This document shows positions 25,886-35,949 of a stretch of 64,000 bases of DNA, piece by piece. Source of the stretch: Sphingopyxis sp. QXT-31 (lineage in GTDB: Bacteria > Pseudomonadota > Alphaproteobacteria > Sphingomonadales > Sphingomonadaceae). The DNA lies in NCBI RefSeq assembly GCF_001984035.1, contig NZ_CP019449.1, forward strand, positions 2,480,001 to 2,544,000, given 5' to 3'. A program made the translations under genes and the position numbers. Position 1 is the first letter of the stretch, and the number at the start of each line of letters is the position of its first letter. Below the pieces are notes generated by a model. It did no database searches. It was not told the DNA's origin and saw only the letters and a list, made by a program, of their open reading frames with translations.

Positions 25886-28510
25886 ATGACCGAGAATAGT
25901 TCCGCCTCCTCCACCTTCGTCAACATCGGCGAGCGCACCAACGTCACCGGCTCGGCGGCGTTCAAGAAGCTGATCCTCGCCGACGACTATACCGCGGCGG
26001 TCGAGGTCGCGCGGCAGCAGGTCGAGAACGGCGCGCAGATCGTCGACGTCAACATGGACGAGGGCCTGCTCGACGCCGAATATGCGATGACGACCTTCCT
26101 GAAGCTGATCGCGGCCGAGCCCGATATCGCGCGCGTGCCCGTGATGATCGACAGCTCGAAATGGAGCGTGATCGAAGCGGGCCTCAAATGCGTCCCCGGC
26201 AAGCCGATCGTCAATTCGATCAGCATGAAGGAAGGCGAGGCGCAATTCCTCGCCCATGCGAAGAAATGCATGGATTATGGCGCCGCGGTCGTCGTCATGG
26301 CGTTCGACGAGGTCGGGCAGGCCGACACCCGCGATCGGAAAATCGAGATCTGCGAACGCGCCTACAAATTGCTCATGACCATCGGCTTCCCCCCCGAGGA
26401 CATCATCTTCGACCCCAATATCTTCGCGGTCGCCACCGGCCTCGAAGAGCATGACAATTATGCGGTCGACTTCATCGAGGCGGTGAAGGAAATCCGCCGC
26501 CGCTGCCCGCATGTCCATTTCTCGGGCGGCCTGTCGAACCTGTCGTTCGGCTTCCGCGGCAACGAGGTCGTGCGCCGCGCGATGCACAGCGTCTTCCTCT
26601 ATTATGCGATCCCCGCCGGACTCGACATGGCGATCGTCAACGCGGGGCAGCTCGACGTTTACGACACGATCGACCCTGAGCTCAGGCAGGCGGTCGAGGA
26701 TGTCGTGCTCAACCGCAAGGTCGAGGGCGAGGCCGAGAGCCCGACCGAACGGCTGATCGCGCTTGCCGAACGCTATAAGGGCAGCAATCCCGCGCAGGAA
26801 AAGGCGGCCGAGGAATGGCGCGGCTGGCCGGTCGAAAAGCGGCTGGAACATGCGCTGGTCAAGGGCATCGACGCGTTCGTCGTCGAGGATACCGAGGAAA
26901 TGCGCCTGCTGCTGCCACGCCCGATCGAGGTCATCGAAGGCCCGCTGATGGACGGGATGAACGTCGTCGGCGACCTGTTCGGGTCGGGCAAGATGTTCCT
27001 GCCGCAGGTCGTCAAATCGGCGCGCGTGATGAAGAAGGCGGTCGCGCATCTGCTGCCCTTCATCGAGGCCGCGAAGGAGCCGGGTGCCAAGGGCAAGGGC
27101 AAGGTCGTGATGGCGACGGTCAAGGGCGACGTCCACGATATCGGCAAGAATATCGTCGGCGTCGTGCTCCAGTGCAACGGCTTCGAGATCGTCGATCTGG
27201 GCGTGATGGTGCCGTGGAGCAAGATCCTCGAGGCCGCGAACGAGAATGACGCCGACATCATCGGCCTCTCGGGCCTGATCACGCCCTCGCTCGACGAGAT
27301 GGTGACCGTGGCCGAGGAAATGCAGCGCGCGGGGATGACAATGCCGCTGCTCATCGGCGGCGCGACGACGTCGAAGGTCCACACCGCGCTGCGCATCGAT
27401 CCCGCCTATGCCGGGCCGGTGCTGCATGTGCTCGATGCGAGTCGCGCGGTCGGCGTCGCGACCGCGCTGGTCAGCGACACCGGGCGCGAAGCCTATGTCC
27501 AGGGCTACAAGGACGACTATGCCCATGTCCGCGACGTGCGCGCGGGCAAGGGGCAGAGCGTGCTGCACACGCTCGAAGAGGCGCGTGCGAACTATTACGA
27601 CGCCTATTTGAGCGACAAGCCCGCGCCGCCGCTGCAGCCCGGGCTGCACCGCTTCGACGATTGGAGCCTTGAGGACCTGCGCGAGTGCATCGACTGGACG
27701 CCCTTCTTCCGCGCGTGGGAATTGCACGGCACCTGGCCGTCGATCCTCGAGGACGAGGTGGTCGGCGAGACGGCGGTGGCGCTGAAGGCCGACGCCGACG
27801 CGATGCTCGACAAGCTGATCGCCGAGAAATGGCTGACCGCGCGCGGCGTCTGCGCGCTCTGGCCCTGCGCGCGCGACGGCGACAGCGTGACGATCCATTT
27901 GGCCGAAGAAGAGCGCCATGTGACGCTTCCCTTCCTGCGCCAGCAGATCAAGAAGAGCCGCGACCGCGCGAACATGTGCCTCGCCGACTTCATCGACCCG
28001 GCGGGCGACTGGATGGGCGGCTTTGCGGTCGGCATCCACGGCATCGAACCGCACTCCGAGCGCTTCCGCGCCGACAAGGACGATTATTCGGACATTTTGC
28101 TGAAAGCGCTCGCCGACCGCTTTGCCGAGGCCTTTGCCGAGCGGCTGCACCAGCATGTCCGCACGACGCTCTGGGGTTATGCCCCCGGCGAACAGCTGAC
28201 TAACGAGGCGCTGATCAAGGAAGAATATCGCGGTATCCGTCCGGCGCCGGGCTATCCCGCCTGCCCCGACCACAGCCTGAAACCGATCCTGTTCGACCTG
28301 CTTCAGGCGGGCGACAATGCCGGGCTGGTGCTCACCGAAAGCTTTGCGATGCTGCCCACCGCAGCGGTCAGCGGTTTCTATTTCGGGCACCCGGAGAGCC
28401 AATATTTCGGGGTGGCGCGGATCGGCAGCGACCAGCTTGAGGACTATGCACGACGGCGCGGGGTCGATATCGAGACCGCAACGCGCTGGCTGCGCCCCAA
28501 TCTCGACTGA
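25886..28510 (+). CDS. metH: Methionine synthase, folate/cobalamin/activation part
   Basis: An 874-residue protein with three modules: a pterin-binding barrel ([19 protein letters not shown], residues about 10-270), a cobalamin module with cap (about 310-550) containing the lower-axial motif D415-V-H417-[13 protein letters not shown] and the [11 protein letters not shown] loop, and a C-terminal SAM-binding reactivation domain (about 590-874) with [17 protein letters not shown]. It transfers the methyl group from 5-methyl-THF to cobalamin, then to homocysteine bound by the separately encoded first half. The start follows the family D-I repeat by 13 bases, so its translation may depend on that hairpin region. 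Confidence 0.96.
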   Translation: MTENSSASSTFVNIGERTNVTGSAAFKKLILADDYTAAVEVARQQVENGAQIVDVNMDEGLLDAEYAMTTFLKLIAAEPDIARVPVMIDSSKWSVIEAGLKCVPGKPIVNSISMKEGEAQFLAHAKKCMDYGAAVVVMAFDEVGQADTRDRKIEICERAYKLLMTIGFPPEDIIFDPNIFAVATGLEEHDNYAVDFIEAVKEIRRRCPHVHFSGGLSNLSFGFRGNEVVRRAMHSVFLYYAIPAGLDMAIVNAGQLDVYDTIDPELRQAVEDVVLNRKVEGEAESPTERLIALAERYKGSNPAQEKAAEEWRGWPVEKRLEHALVKGIDAFVVEDTEEMRLLLPRPIEVIEGPLMDGMNVVGDLFGSGKMFLPQVVKSARVMKKAVAHLLPFIEAAKEPGAKGKGKVVMATVKGDVHDIGKNIVGVVLQCNGFEIVDLGVMVPWSKILEAANENDADIIGLSGLITPSLDEMVTVAEEMQRAGMTMPLLIGGATTSKVHTALRIDPAYAGPVLHVLDASRAVGVATALVSDTGREAYVQGYKDDYAHVRDVRAGKGQSVLHTLEEARANYYDAYLSDKPAPPLQPGLHRFDDWSLEDLRECIDWTPFFRAWELHGTWPSILEDEVVGETAVALKADADAMLDKLIAEKWLTARGVCALWPCARDGDSVTIHLAEEERHVTLPFLRQQIKKSRDRANMCLADFIDPAGDWMGGFAVGIHGIEPHSERFRADKDDYSDILLKALADRFAEAFAERLHQHVRTTLWGYAPGEQLTNEALIKEEYRGIRPAPGYPACPDHSLKPILFDLLQAGDNAGLVLTESFAMLPTAAVSGFYFGHPESQYFGVARIGSDQLEDYARRRGVDIETATRWLRPNLD

Positions 28511-28521
28511 CGAAGGCCCTT

Positions 28522-29490
28522 ATGTCCGAACCGCTCGAAATCGCCTGTCTCGAGGAATTCTGGGCGTCGCATACGGGGAACGGTCCGCCGCTCGACGAGA
28601 TGGTCGGCAAGCTGCTGCTCGACACGCTCGGCCTCGGCAACCAGCAGGTCTTCGAACAGCTGTATCTGGTGAAGCCCGACTATGCGGGCTTCGTGCAATG
28701 GATAATCGAAACCGCGGGCCAGCCCGACCCGCGCCTCGTCGACCGCTATCACGCCTGGCTCTACGACATGCCGCCGGGCGAGGAGGCAAAGGCGCAGCTC
28801 GATGCGGTCGCGGCGATGCCCGATGTGCTCGATGCCGCGGCGCTCGCGTATTGGGACGAGCATGGTTATGTCGTCCTGCCCGACGCGATTTCGGCGGACG
28901 AGATAGACGCCGTCAAGGCGCTGCTGTGGCAGACCATCGGGGCCTCGCCCGACGATCCCGAGAGCTGGTATCGCGCCAGGACAAACGGCATCATGGTCCC
29001 GCATTTCCAAGGACCCGCGCTCGAAGCCGCGCGCCGCTCGCCCCGGGTGCATAAGGCGTTCGCGCAACTATGGGGCAGCGAGAATCTGTGGGTGCTGATC
29101 GATCGCATGGGTTTCAACCCGCCCGAGCGGCTGGGGCATTCGTTCAGCGGATCGGATATCCACTGGGACGCGAGCCTGGTCCAGCCGATCCCGTTCCATA
29201 CGCAGGCGGTGCTTTATCTCAGCGATACCGCCGAGGATCAGGGCGCGTTCCGCTGCGTGCCCGGATTCCACAAGCGCATCGACGACTGGCTCGCGAGCCT
29301 CGATGGCGCGAACCCGCGCGAGGCCGATCTGTCGGCCGGGGTGAAGCATGTCGCGGGCCGCGCGGGCGACCTGATCATCTGGCGGCAGGACCTGCCGCAC
29401 GCGGCGAGCCCGAACCGCTCGGACAAACCGCGGCTCGCGCAATATCTGACCTATTACTCGCCCGATATGGTTATCCGCCCTTGGCGGTGA
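28522..29490 (+). CDS. Phytanoyl-CoA dioxygenase-family protein
   Basis: A 322-residue Fe(II)/2-oxoglutarate oxygenase. The iron-binding His-x-Asp is SDIHWDASLVQPI (about residue 213), the distal histidine is in RQDLPHAASPNRSDKPRLA, with the Arg that binds 2-oxoglutarate just after. An N-terminal segment of about 105 residues precedes the barrel (which begins near YWDEHGYVVLPDAIS); I do not recognise it. Eleven bases separate it from metH part 2, so it may be the last gene of the methionine operon. Substrate unknown. Confidence 0.85.
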   Translation: MSEPLEIACLEEFWASHTGNGPPLDEMVGKLLLDTLGLGNQQVFEQLYLVKPDYAGFVQWIIETAGQPDPRLVDRYHAWLYDMPPGEEAKAQLDAVAAMPDVLDAAALAYWDEHGYVVLPDAISADEIDAVKALLWQTIGASPDDPESWYRARTNGIMVPHFQGPALEAARRSPRVHKAFAQLWGSENLWVLIDRMGFNPPERLGHSFSGSDIHWDASLVQPIPFHTQAVLYLSDTAEDQGAFRCVPGFHKRIDDWLASLDGANPREADLSAGVKHVAGRAGDLIIWRQDLPHAASPNRSDKPRLAQYLTYYSPDMVIRPWR

Positions 29491-29524
29491 TTAGTTGATT
29501 TCGGGCGGTTGCGGACGTTCTAAA

Positions 29525-29672
29525 TCCTCCCCGCTTGCGGGGAGGGGGACCGCCGCCGCAGGCGGTGGTGGAGGGGGCTCTCGGCCTAAGACGCCGCTTC
29601 AGGCCGAGAGCCCCCTCCGTCAGCGCTCCCCGCTGCCACCTCTCCACCAGTGGCGAGGATCGTCTTGTTTCC
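29525..29672. repeat. Intergenic repeat, family D-II, copy 1
   Basis: Starts CCTCCCCGCTTGCGGGGAGG, has an inner pair GAGGGGGCTCTCGGCCT / AGGCCGAGAGCCCCCTC, and ends CGAGGATCGTCTTGTTTCC. Read in reverse it aligns with the element at 35744-35905 over its whole length. It fills the gap between the convergent dioxygenase and desaturase genes. Confidence 0.9.
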
Positions 29673-29705
29673 ACCCAAAACGGTCATCCGCAAATACAGC
29701 TGAAG

Positions 29706-30821
29706 TCAGGCCGCGGCCCCGCCGCGCGCCGAGCCCTGGACCAGCCGCACGACCAGCCCCGGCAGCCCATCGTAATTCGCGCCATGATATTGCGAATCGA
29801 CCGGCAGCGCGTCCTTCAGGCGGCGGTGAGCCTCGGCGAGCGCATGATAGGGCACGCCCGGCAGCAGATGGTGCAGCGCGTGATAGCGCAGCCCGACCGG
29901 CGCCCAGATTTCGGGCAGCAGCCCCGGCGGCGGCACGTTGACGCTGTCGAGGAACTGCGCGGTGACGGTCAGCTCGCCGCCGTCATTTTCCCACAGATGC
30001 GCGACGAGCGTGCGGATCTGGTTGAACACGAGCGTCGTCGAGGCGATCGCGCCGAAGATCAGCAGCGCGCGCAGCGGCACCCAGCCGAACACGCCCGCGG
30101 CGATCAGCAACGTCGACCACGCCCAGGCGCCGCCCTCCTGCCACGCCCATATGCGGCGGAACTCGCCCTCGGGCGGGCGGCGGCGGAACAGCGGGTTGAT
30201 GATCAGCCCCGAATAGCGCTCCATCACCAGCTTGCGCAGCGGCGGGATCAGGAAAGACAAAGGCGTCAACACCGCGAAACGGAACAGCAAGGCGACCGGC
30301 GCGATCGCCGCGACGACCACGAACAGCGGCACCGTCCACGGCTTCATCAGCGCGAGCGGCAGATATTCGGGGTCCTCGACCGTGCCATATTTGGTGCGGT
30401 TGTGGTGCAGGCTGTGGATGCCTTCGTAGAGAAAGGACGGGATCAGCATCGGCACGCCGATCAGCACGTTCCACGCGAGGCGGAAGCCCGGCAGCGCATT
30501 TTTGCGGATATGCGTGAGTTCGTGGATGAAGCTGCCCGCGCGGTAGAGCGCGAGTACCGCGACCAGCGCCGCAGCGAGCATCAATGGCAGCGTCGGCGCG
30601 AGGATCGCACCCGCGACGCCGGCATAGCCGAGGAAAGCCGACGCGAGGAAATCGGTCCAATAGATGCGCGCGCTGGGATTGACGAGGTCGCGCGTCAGCT
30701 CCGACGCCGCGCGCAACATCGCCTTGTCGTCCGCAATGGCCGATTTGGGCGCCTTGGCCGCGGCCGGTGCAAAGGGGGTCGCGAGCCGATCGGCGGGGGG
30801 ATTGATCGTCGTCATATCCAT
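29706..30821 (-). CDS. Membrane fatty acid desaturase family protein
   Basis: A 371-residue di-iron membrane enzyme. Three histidine clusters are present in the right order: HELTHIRKN (HxxxH), HSLHHNRTKYG (HxxHH) and YHALHHLLPGVPYH (HxxHH). Four or so membrane helices separate them. Family members desaturate or hydroxylate acyl chains, carotenoids or related lipids; the exact substrate is not clear. The N-terminal 50 residues are Ala/Pro-rich and soluble. It is divergent from the acetyltransferase-like gene across 112 bases that must contain both promoters. Confidence 0.88.
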   Translation of the reverse strand: MDMTTINPPADRLATPFAPAAAKAPKSAIADDKAMLRAASELTRDLVNPSARIYWTDFLASAFLGYAGVAGAILAPTLPLMLAAALVAVLALYRAGSFIHELTHIRKNALPGFRLAWNVLIGVPMLIPSFLYEGIHSLHHNRTKYGTVEDPEYLPLALMKPWTVPLFVVVAAIAPVALLFRFAVLTPLSFLIPPLRKLVMERYSGLIINPLFRRRPPEGEFRRIWAWQEGGAWAWSTLLIAAGVFGWVPLRALLIFGAIASTTLVFNQIRTLVAHLWENDGGELTVTAQFLDSVNVPPPGLLPEIWAPVGLRYHALHHLLPGVPYHALAEAHRRLKDALPVDSQYHGANYDGLPGLVVRLVQGSARGGAAA

Positions 30822-30933
30822 GCCTTCACCATGATTTCATGGCAGCAAAATGGCTAAATGCGGGTCGCCAGCGCCACAGCTATGCCCTAATGCCTCGCCC
30901 AATATATAGGCATCATCAACCGGGAAACCAGCC

Positions 30934-32103
30934 ATGGCCGCACATCAACAGGGCCCCGTCACCATTCATCCGGTCAAGACCAAGGCCGACAAGCGCGAAT
31001 TCGTCGAGCTTTCCTATCGCCTCAACCGCGGCGATCCCGCGTGGGTGCCGCCGCTCCGGAACGAAGTCTATGCCCTGCTGACCCCGGGCAAGAATCCCTG
31101 GTACGAGCATGGCAAGGCGCAGTTGTTCACCGCGCGCCGTGACGGCCGGACGGTCGGGCGCATCTCCGCCCATATCGACACGCTCGCGCTCGAACAGCCC
31201 GCGCAGCAGGGCATGGGGCCAGGCACCGGCAATTGGGGAATGCTCGAGGCCGAGGATGGCGAAGTCGCGCGGGCTTTGCTCGTCACCGCCGAGGACTGGC
31301 TGCGCGGCCAGGGCATGACGCGCGCGCTCGGCCCGCTGTCGATTTCGGTCTGGGACGAACCCGGGCTGCTGATCGAGGGCTTCGACGATGTCCCGACGAT
31401 CATGATGGGGCATAACAGCCCGCTCTATCGCGGCTGGATCGAGGATGCGGGTTACAACCCGGTCAAGAAATTGCTCAATTATGGCGTGCGCGTCGACGAC
31501 GGCTTTCCGCCGCTGGTCAACCGCATCGTCGCGGCGGGCGAGAAGAACGAGCGCATCCGCATCCGCAAGGTGAACAAGAAGAGGTTCGACGCCGAAGCAA
31601 AGCTGATCATGGGCCTGCTCAACGACGCCTGGTCAGACAATTGGGGCTTCGTCCCGCTCAGCGACACCGAGATCGACTTCATCGGCAAGAAATTGAAGGA
31701 CATCGTCTTCGAGGATCTGATCCGCGTCGCCGAGCTTGATGGCGAGCCCGTCGCCTTCATGATCGTGCTGCCCAATATCAACGAGTTGCTGATCGACATG
31801 GACGGCTCGCTCTGGCCCTTCAACTGGGCGCGGCTGCTCTGGTGGCTGCGCAAGCCCAAGAGCGTCACCCTGCGCGTACCCTTGATGGGCGTCGCCAAGA
31901 AGCTGCAGAACAGCCGCATGGCGAGCACCCTCGCCTTCATGATGATCGAGTTCATCCGCCGCGACGCGGTGCGCGATTATGGCACCGTTTACGGTGACAT
32001 CGGCTGGGTGCTCGACGACAATCAGGGGATGAACGCGGTCGCCGCGGCGATCGAGGCCAAGGTCAACCGCGTCTACCAGATCTACGACCAGGTGCTCGGC
32101 TGA
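30934..32103 (+). CDS. GNAT-like acetyltransferase superfamily protein, function unknown
   Basis: A 389-residue soluble protein conserved in sphingomonads as I recall it. It has an unusual opening (VTIHPVKTKADKREFVELSYRLNRGDPAWVPPL), then a GNAT-like region with RDGRTVGRISAHIDTLALE and VTAEDWLRGQGMTRALGPLS. The C-terminal half (VAELDGEPVAFMIVLPNINELLIDMDG; YGTVYGDIGWVLDDNQGMN) resembles a second, degenerate acetyltransferase domain. There is no clear acetyl-CoA pyrophosphate loop of the usual Q/RxxGxG/A type in the second half, so substrate and activity are undetermined. Confidence 0.65.
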   Translation: MAAHQQGPVTIHPVKTKADKREFVELSYRLNRGDPAWVPPLRNEVYALLTPGKNPWYEHGKAQLFTARRDGRTVGRISAHIDTLALEQPAQQGMGPGTGNWGMLEAEDGEVARALLVTAEDWLRGQGMTRALGPLSISVWDEPGLLIEGFDDVPTIMMGHNSPLYRGWIEDAGYNPVKKLLNYGVRVDDGFPPLVNRIVAAGEKNERIRIRKVNKKRFDAEAKLIMGLLNDAWSDNWGFVPLSDTEIDFIGKKLKDIVFEDLIRVAELDGEPVAFMIVLPNINELLIDMDGSLWPFNWARLLWWLRKPKSVTLRVPLMGVAKKLQNSRMASTLAFMMIEFIRRDAVRDYGTVYGDIGWVLDDNQGMNAVAAAIEAKVNRVYQIYDQVLG

Positions 32104-32178
32104 GGCGAAGCGTTCGGGCTGGGAAGGTTTTGCGACAAAAGGGGTCGATAATGCGTTTCCGTCAGGAAAGGCAAAATC

Positions 32179-33609
32179 ATGGCGATCCAATATCTTGCCG
32201 CCAACCGCTTCGGGCTCGGGCGCCGCTGGGACGATCCCGCGATCGATGACCCCAAGGCATGGCTGCTGCGCCAGCTCGCCGAGTTCGATCCCGCGCCGCC
32301 GGCGATCGCGGCGCTCGAAGGGCGCGCGGCGATCGCAAGTGCCTATATCGATTATCGCCAGGACCGGCAGGCGATGCGGCGCGAGGCCGCCGATGCGGCA
32401 GAGATGAGCGAGGAGGAGAAGGGCATGGACCCTGAACTCCGCCGCCTGTCCCGCTCGGCGATCCGCCGCCATTATGTCGACGGCGCAGCGGCGCGGCTGA
32501 CGACCGCGGTCGCCTCGCCCACCCCCTTTGCCGAGCGGCTCACCCATTTCTGGGCCAATCATTTTGCGGTGTCGGCCGACAAGATCGCGGTGATCGGCTT
32601 CACCGGCAATTACGAGTTCGAGGCGATCCGCCCCAATATCATGGGCAAGTTTTCGGACCTGCTGATCGCCGCGGTGCGCCACCCGGCGATGCTGCTCTAC
32701 CTCGACCAGGCGCAGAGCTTCGGCCCCGACAGCCCCGTCGCGGCGCGGCGCCAGCGACGCGGCGCCCAAGGGCCCGGGCTCAACGAGAATCTGGCGCGCG
32801 AGATTTTGGAACTGCACACGCTCGGCGTACGCACCGGCTACACCCAGGCCGACGTCACCGACTTCGCCAAGGCGCTCACCGGCCTCACCGTCGCGGGGCT
32901 CGGGCGCGGCGCGGGGCAGCGGCTGATGCCCGCGGGCGCACAGCCCGGCGAGACGGTGTTCATCGCGCAGCTCCACCAACCCGGCGAGCAGACCATCCTC
33001 GGCAAGCGCTACGCCGACGGCGGCGCGAAACAGGCTGAGGCGGTGCTGCGCGACCTCGCGATCCATCCCGCGACCGCGAAACATGTCGCGACCAAGCTCG
33101 CGCGTCACTTCACCGCCGACGATCCCCCGCCCGCGCTGGTCGCGCGGCTGTCGGCCGATTTCCAGAAGACCGGCGGCGACCTCCCGTCGCTCTACCGCAC
33201 GCTCATTACCTCGCCGGAGCCGTGGCAGGCGGGGCCGGCGATGTTCAAATCGCCGTGGGACTGGACGGTGTCGCTGATGCGCGGGCTCAAGCTCCCCGCG
33301 CTCGGCGAGCGGCAGAATATTCCGGCGCTCTTCACCCAATTAGGCCAGCCGGTTTGGCGCCCGGGATCGCCCGCGGGTTACGACGACAAGGTCGCGACCT
33401 GGGCAGGATCGGCGGCGCTGATGCAGCGCGTCGAGCTCGCGAGCCGCATCGCGGGGCGGATCGGCGACCGCACCGACGCGCGCCGCCTGGCTCCCCTGCT
33501 CCTATCCGACGCGCTCGACCCCGCCACCGGCGAAGCGATTGCGCGCGCCGACAGTCCGGGCCAGGGCCTGGCGATGCTCTTCGCCAGCCCGGCCTTCCTG
33601 CGGAGATAG
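32179..33609 (+). CDS. DUF1800 domain-containing protein
   Basis: A 476-residue member of the DUF1800 family, recognised from LAANRFGLGRRW, ERLTHFWANHFAVSADK, LLYLDQAQSFGPDSP, NENLAREILELHTLGV and YTQADVTDFAKALTGL. The function of the family is unknown. It almost always accompanies a DUF1501 protein, as here: the next gene starts three bases after its stop. Unlike many members it lacks an obvious signal peptide in this reading. An ATG at 32179 with AGGAAAGG nearby supports the start. Confidence 0.9.
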   Translation: MAIQYLAANRFGLGRRWDDPAIDDPKAWLLRQLAEFDPAPPAIAALEGRAAIASAYIDYRQDRQAMRREAADAAEMSEEEKGMDPELRRLSRSAIRRHYVDGAAARLTTAVASPTPFAERLTHFWANHFAVSADKIAVIGFTGNYEFEAIRPNIMGKFSDLLIAAVRHPAMLLYLDQAQSFGPDSPVAARRQRRGAQGPGLNENLAREILELHTLGVRTGYTQADVTDFAKALTGLTVAGLGRGAGQRLMPAGAQPGETVFIAQLHQPGEQTILGKRYADGGAKQAEAVLRDLAIHPATAKHVATKLARHFTADDPPPALVARLSADFQKTGGDLPSLYRTLITSPEPWQAGPAMFKSPWDWTVSLMRGLKLPALGERQNIPALFTQLGQPVWRPGSPAGYDDKVATWAGSAALMQRVELASRIAGRIGDRTDARRLAPLLLSDALDPATGEAIARADSPGQGLAMLFASPAFLRR

Positions 33610-33612
33610 ACG

Positions 33613-34740
33613 ATGACCCTCACCCGCCGCACCGCCCTCATCGCCGGACTCGGCACGCTGGCCGTGGGCGCGCTGCCAGGCATGGCCTTTGCCGCCGCAC
33701 CGACGAACCGCCGCCTGCTCTTCGTGATCCAGCGCGGCGCCGCCGACGGGCTCGCGATCGCCGCGCCGATCGGCGATCCCGCCTTCGCCGCCGCCCGCCG
33801 CACGCTTGCTGACGAGGCGGCGACGGGCGCGAAGCTCGACGGCATGTTCACACTGCATCCGGCGCTGAGCGGCGCCGCGGGGCTGTTCGTGGCGCGTGAG
33901 GCGCATGTAGCGCATGCGGTCGCGACGGCGTATCGCGACCGCTCGCATTTCGACGGGCAGAATATGCTCGAGGCGGGCGGCACGCGCCCCTATGGCCGCG
34001 ACGACGGCTGGCTCAACCGGCTGCTCGCCCTGCTTCCCGCGAGCGAGCGCGACGCGCTGGCGATCGCCCCCGCGGTGCCGCTCGCGCTGCGCGGCGCGCT
34101 TCCCGTCGGCACCTATGCGCCGAGCCGGCTGCCGCAGGCCGACGCCGACCTGATCGCGCGATTGTCGTCGCTCTATGCCAAGGACGAACTGCTCCATCCC
34201 TTGTGGGACAGCGCGATCAAGACGCAGGAACTGGCGGGCGACATCGGCGGCAACAACGGCCGCAACGGCGCCGAGCTCGGCGCGCTCGCCGCCTCGCTGA
34301 TGGCACCCGCCGACGGCGCGCGCGTGATGATGGTCGAAACCGGCGGCTGGGACACGCACAGCGGCCAGCGCGGCCGCCTCGCGGCACAGCTGCGCGGGCT
34401 CGACCAGCTCGTCGGCGCGGTCAAGACGGGGCTGGGCGCAGAGTGGAGCAGCACCCTCGTCATCGTCGCGACCGAATTCGGGCGGACGGTCGCGGTCAAC
34501 GGCACCGGCGGCACCGACCATGGCACCGGTTCGGCCGCGCTGCTGTTCGGTGGCGCGCTCGCGGCAGGCGGCAAGGTGTCGGCCGACTGGCCCGGGCTGA
34601 GCGCGGGTTCTTTGCTCGACGGCCGCGACCTCAAGCCCACGCGCAGCCTCGAGGGCGTAATCGCTGAGGCGGTCGCGCATCATTATGGACTCGACCCGGC
34701 GCGCGCGAAGAAGGCGCTCTACCCGGAGGTGCTGGCCTAA
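33613..34740 (+). CDS. DUF1501 domain-containing exported protein
   Basis: A 375-residue protein whose N-terminus (TLTRRTALIAGLGTLAVGAL) has a twin-arginine-like RR followed by a hydrophobic stretch, so Tat export is likely. The body resembles the alkaline-phosphatase/sulfatase-like DUF1501 fold: FVIQRGAADGLA, RDRSHFDGQNMLEAGG, MMVETGGWDTHSGQ and VATEFGRTVAVNGTGGTDHG, where the D-x-H and TDHG residues may bind metal. It forms an operon with the DUF1800 gene. The biochemical role is unknown. Confidence 0.9.
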   Translation: MTLTRRTALIAGLGTLAVGALPGMAFAAAPTNRRLLFVIQRGAADGLAIAAPIGDPAFAAARRTLADEAATGAKLDGMFTLHPALSGAAGLFVAREAHVAHAVATAYRDRSHFDGQNMLEAGGTRPYGRDDGWLNRLLALLPASERDALAIAPAVPLALRGALPVGTYAPSRLPQADADLIARLSSLYAKDELLHPLWDSAIKTQELAGDIGGNNGRNGAELGALAASLMAPADGARVMMVETGGWDTHSGQRGRLAAQLRGLDQLVGAVKTGLGAEWSSTLVIVATEFGRTVAVNGTGGTDHGTGSAALLFGGALAAGGKVSADWPGLSAGSLLDGRDLKPTRSLEGVIAEAVAHHYGLDPARAKKALYPEVLA

Positions 34741-34790
34741 GCCCCGCCCCTCGTGTAGCCTCGCGGCGTGGGGCAAGACGGGGACAGCCT

Positions 34791-35717
34791 ATGTGCCGGG
34801 CGATGATGTATCTGGGCGAGCGCGTGACGCTCGACGAACTGTTGTTCAAGCCCGATAGCAGCCTGGTCAACCAGGCCTATATGCCCAAGATGCTGCACAT
34901 GCTGAACCTAGCGGGGTTCGGAATGATGGCGTGGGATTCGGCCTCGCACGAGGCGCACGAGCCGCACCGCTACCGCTCGCCCTCGCTTCCGATCTTCGAC
35001 GGGAACCTCAAGTCGCTCGCGACCAAGACACGCGCCGAATGCGTGATCGCGCACGTCCGCGGGGTCGCCTATTCGACGACGGTCAAGGTCAGCGAGCAGA
35101 ACACCCACCCCTTTCATTTCCCCGGCGCCGCGGTCGCGATGGCGCATAATGGCGACATTTATCGCATCGGCGAGATGAAGGGCACGCTGATGCCCGACAT
35201 GACCCCCGAACTGCTCGCGCAGATATCGGGGTCGACCGATAGCGAATGGGTCTATGCGCTGCTGCTGTCGCAGCTTCCCGACTGGCGCGTCGAGCCCGAA
35301 GGTAGCGAACTGATCGCGGCGGTGCAGGCGACGGTCGATATCCTCGAGCGCGCGCGGCGCCACCACGGCATCGCCATCTCGTCGAGCTGCAACCTGTTCC
35401 TGACCACCGGCCGGCAGATATTGGGGCTGCGCCACTGCTTCGACTTCGGCCATTACCGCACCGGATCGCCTGACCAGGTGCATGAGGCGAACATGAATTT
35501 CCTGTCGATGTGGTTCACCACCGGCCGCGACTACGGCCTGCACGACGGCGAGTGGCAAATGGTCGGCGGCGAAGAGGAACCCCGCGCAATCATCGTGGCG
35601 TCCGAGCCGCTGTCGTCGAACAGCGCGACGTGGATGCCGGTCCCCGAATATGCGATGGTGCATGCCGAGATGACGGGCGACCGACCGAAGTTCCGCGTGG
35701 TGCCGCTGGCGCGGTAG
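34791..35717 (+). CDS. Class II glutamine amidotransferase
   Basis: A 308-residue Ntn-type glutamine amidotransferase. After removal of the initiator Met, Cys2 (MCRAMMYLG) is the nucleophile. The Arg-rich glutamine-binding region appears as ECVIAHVRGVAYSTTVKVSEQNTHPF followed by AMAHNGDIYRI, the usual Asn-Gly oxyanion site. It resembles EgtC and YafJ-type stand-alone amidotransferases, which hydrolyse gamma-glutamyl amides; without other ergothioneine genes nearby the substrate is open. It is transcribed alone after a 50-base gap. Confidence 0.87.
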   Translation: MCRAMMYLGERVTLDELLFKPDSSLVNQAYMPKMLHMLNLAGFGMMAWDSASHEAHEPHRYRSPSLPIFDGNLKSLATKTRAECVIAHVRGVAYSTTVKVSEQNTHPFHFPGAAVAMAHNGDIYRIGEMKGTLMPDMTPELLAQISGSTDSEWVYALLLSQLPDWRVEPEGSELIAAVQATVDILERARRHHGIAISSSCNLFLTTGRQILGLRHCFDFGHYRTGSPDQVHEANMNFLSMWFTTGRDYGLHDGEWQMVGGEEEPRAIIVASEPLSSNSATWMPVPEYAMVHAEMTGDRPKFRVVPLAR

Positions 35718-35743
35718 GCCGCGGGTTGGCGTCGAATGTCCGC

Positions 35744-35905
35744 ATTGGGGTGGAAACAAGACGATCCTCCCCACTTGTGGGGAGGTGGCAGCGCGAAGCG
35801 CTGACGGAGGGGGCTTTCGTCCTCAAGCGGCGCGTCAGGCCGGTAGCCCCCTCCCCCACGCCCTTCGGGCGCGGTCCCCCCCCCCACAGGGCGGGGAGGA
35901 TTACG
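35744..35905. repeat. Intergenic repeat, family D-II, copy 2
   Basis: Begins GGTGGAAACAAGACGATCCT, includes CGCTGACGGAGGGGGCT and AGCCCCCTCCCCC, and ends GGGCGGGGAGGATTA. It is the reverse-orientation equivalent of the copy at 29525-29672, with matching flank (GGTGGAAACAAGACGATCC) beyond the stem. It fills the gap between the amidotransferase and Anbu genes. Confidence 0.9.
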
Positions 35906-35949
35906 ATGACCGCTACCGCCCAATACCGGACAACCCGCCCGCTCCGCGC

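Noticed and set aside
24674..28510. Frameshifted or broken metH
   Set aside because: Each half has its own start and complete domains, the cut is at a domain boundary, combined length equals full MetH, and such splitting is known in alphaproteobacteria.
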